The position numbers and the translations under genes were made by a program. Below are positions 4,730 to 5,422 of a stretch of 5,422 nucleotides of DNA, piece after piece (position 1 is the stretch's first letter; every line of letters starts with the position of its first letter). The notes under the pieces are model-generated. The model saw only the letters and a program-made list of their open reading frames with translations. It was not told the origin of the DNA and did no database searches. The stretch comes from OCS116 cluster bacterium (GTDB lineage: Bacteria; Pseudomonadota; Alphaproteobacteria; Rhizobiales; OSC116), in contig NVUS02000137.1 of the NCBI GenBank assembly GCA_002402005.2, forward strand, positions 1-5,422, given 5' to 3'.

Positions 4730-5422
4730 AGTTGCGATTGTTACTGGGGCGAGCCGTGGCATTGGCCGTGTGGTGGCGTTGAAATTGGCCGGAAATGGTT
4801 ATGATGTTTGCGTGAATTATCATTCGAATGAACGAGCTGCACTTGACGTGGTGGCGAAGATTGAAGCATTGGGGCAACGCGCCATTGCGGTGCAAGCTGA
4901 TGTGGCGATTGAGGCGGATATTGTGCGCATGTTTGAGATTGTGGATGGGCGGTTGGGGGTGGTGACTGCTTTGGTAAATAATGCTGGGATTATTCAGCCG
5001 CAAATGAGTTTGCTTGATATGGATGCAGCGCGGATTAATAAGATTATGCAGACCAATGTGACCGGTACGATGATTTGTTGTCGGGAGGCGGCGAAGCGGA
5101 TGTCTAATGATTTAGGCGGAGTGGGTGGCGCGATTGTGAATTTGTCATCAGCCGCAGCTAAGCATGGATCGGCTGGGGAATATGTGGATTATGCGGCGAG
5201 TAAAGGCGCGGTGGATACGTTGACCAAAGGCATTGCATTGGAGCTTGCAGCTAAGGGTGTGCGGGTGAATGCGGTGCGGCCGGGGATTATTGATACAGAG
5301 ATACATGCATCTGGTGGGGTGGCTGATCGGTTTGACAAGCTGGGTAAGAGTATGCCGATGGGGCGTGGGGGAACGCCTGAAGAGGTGGCGGATGTGATTT
5401 GTTATTTATTGAGTGATGCGGC
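4722..5422 (+). CDS. Short-chain dehydrogenase/reductase, YgfF-like (3' end outside window)
   Basis: A classical SDR oxidoreductase using NAD(P)(H); substrate unknown. The first 233 residues are present. Motifs in order: cofactor-binding T8-G-x3-G13-I-G15, N32-Y at the end of the second strand, D60-V, N86-N-A-G89, catalytic N112, S143, Y157 and K161 (Y-A-A-S-K), and the R-P-G turn at 186-188. The G-E-Y-V-D-Y-A-A-S-K block and T-E-I-H-A-S-G-G resemble E. coli YgfF (247 aa, recalled from memory), so about 15 residues should be missing. FabG is the main alternative, but these blocks favour YgfF-like. The ATG at 4722 overlaps the MarR stop (8 shared bases, ATGAGTAA) and sits 7 bases after GGAG (4711-4714). 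ATG 4719, one codon earlier, is possible but too close. The overlap implies translational coupling with the regulator. Confidence 0.9.
   Translation, partial: MSKVAIVTGASRGIGRVVALKLAGNGYDVCVNYHSNERAALDVVAKIEALGQRAIAVQADVAIEADIVRMFEIVDGRLGVVTALVNNAGIIQPQMSLLDMDAARINKIMQTNVTGTMICCREAAKRMSNDLGGVGGAIVNLSSAAAKHGSAGEYVDYAASKGAVDTLTKGIALELAAKGVRVNAVRPGIIDTEIHASGGVADRFDKLGKSMPMGRGGTPEEVADVICYLLSDA

Noticed and set aside
4299..5003. A 234-codon minus-strand open frame opposite the MarR and SDR genes
   Set aside because: Its product is rich in His, Asn and Pro with no domain pattern, typical of the antisense of well-supported coding sequence.

Overview
The window reads as chromosomal DNA from a moderately AT-rich proteobacterium, most likely an alphaproteobacterium. 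The main support is the type of the two branched-chain aminotransferases (the WRG(x)n...KAAGLY...ICTLSKH pattern) and the PetP-like MarR regulator with its FGFGRAHHRVL block. The assignment comes from remembered family sequences, not from a search. No rRNA, tRNA, CRISPR array, transposase or phage gene is visible.

Layout. (1) Positions 1-891, minus strand: two small lipoprotein genes in a row. The second is cut by the window edge. They share a motif (PxxGxYAxRLPxxVQ) just after the lipidated cysteine and look like a duplicated pair of unknown function. (2) Positions 1050-2102, plus strand: a compact pair, pgsA (phosphatidylglycerophosphate synthase) and, 6 bases later, a yehS/DUF1456-type gene built from two tandem copies of one domain. 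(3) Positions 2103-2265: the gap between two convergent operons, almost entirely filled by one long imperfect palindrome of about 145 bases with a 16-bp perfect core stem. (4) Positions 2266-4032, minus strand: two tandem ilvE-type aminotransferase genes, about two thirds identical in protein, in one operon. (5) Positions 4033-4228: a divergent control region. A perfect 15-bp palindrome forms the -35 elements of both outward-facing promoters, and a second inverted repeat lies in the ilvE leader. (6) Positions 4229-5422, plus strand: a MarR-family regulator overlapping by 8 bases a YgfF-like short-chain dehydrogenase that runs off the window end.

How it fits together. The right half looks like a small regulated locus. 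A MarR repressor, co-translated with an SDR oxidoreductase, sits back to back with a duplicated branched-chain aminotransferase operon. The shared palindrome is placed so that one bound dimer could cover both promoters. The two aminotransferases have changed at different active-site segments, which suggests they no longer do exactly the same job. The left half combines membrane lipid synthesis with envelope lipoproteins; no functional link between them is shown by the sequence.
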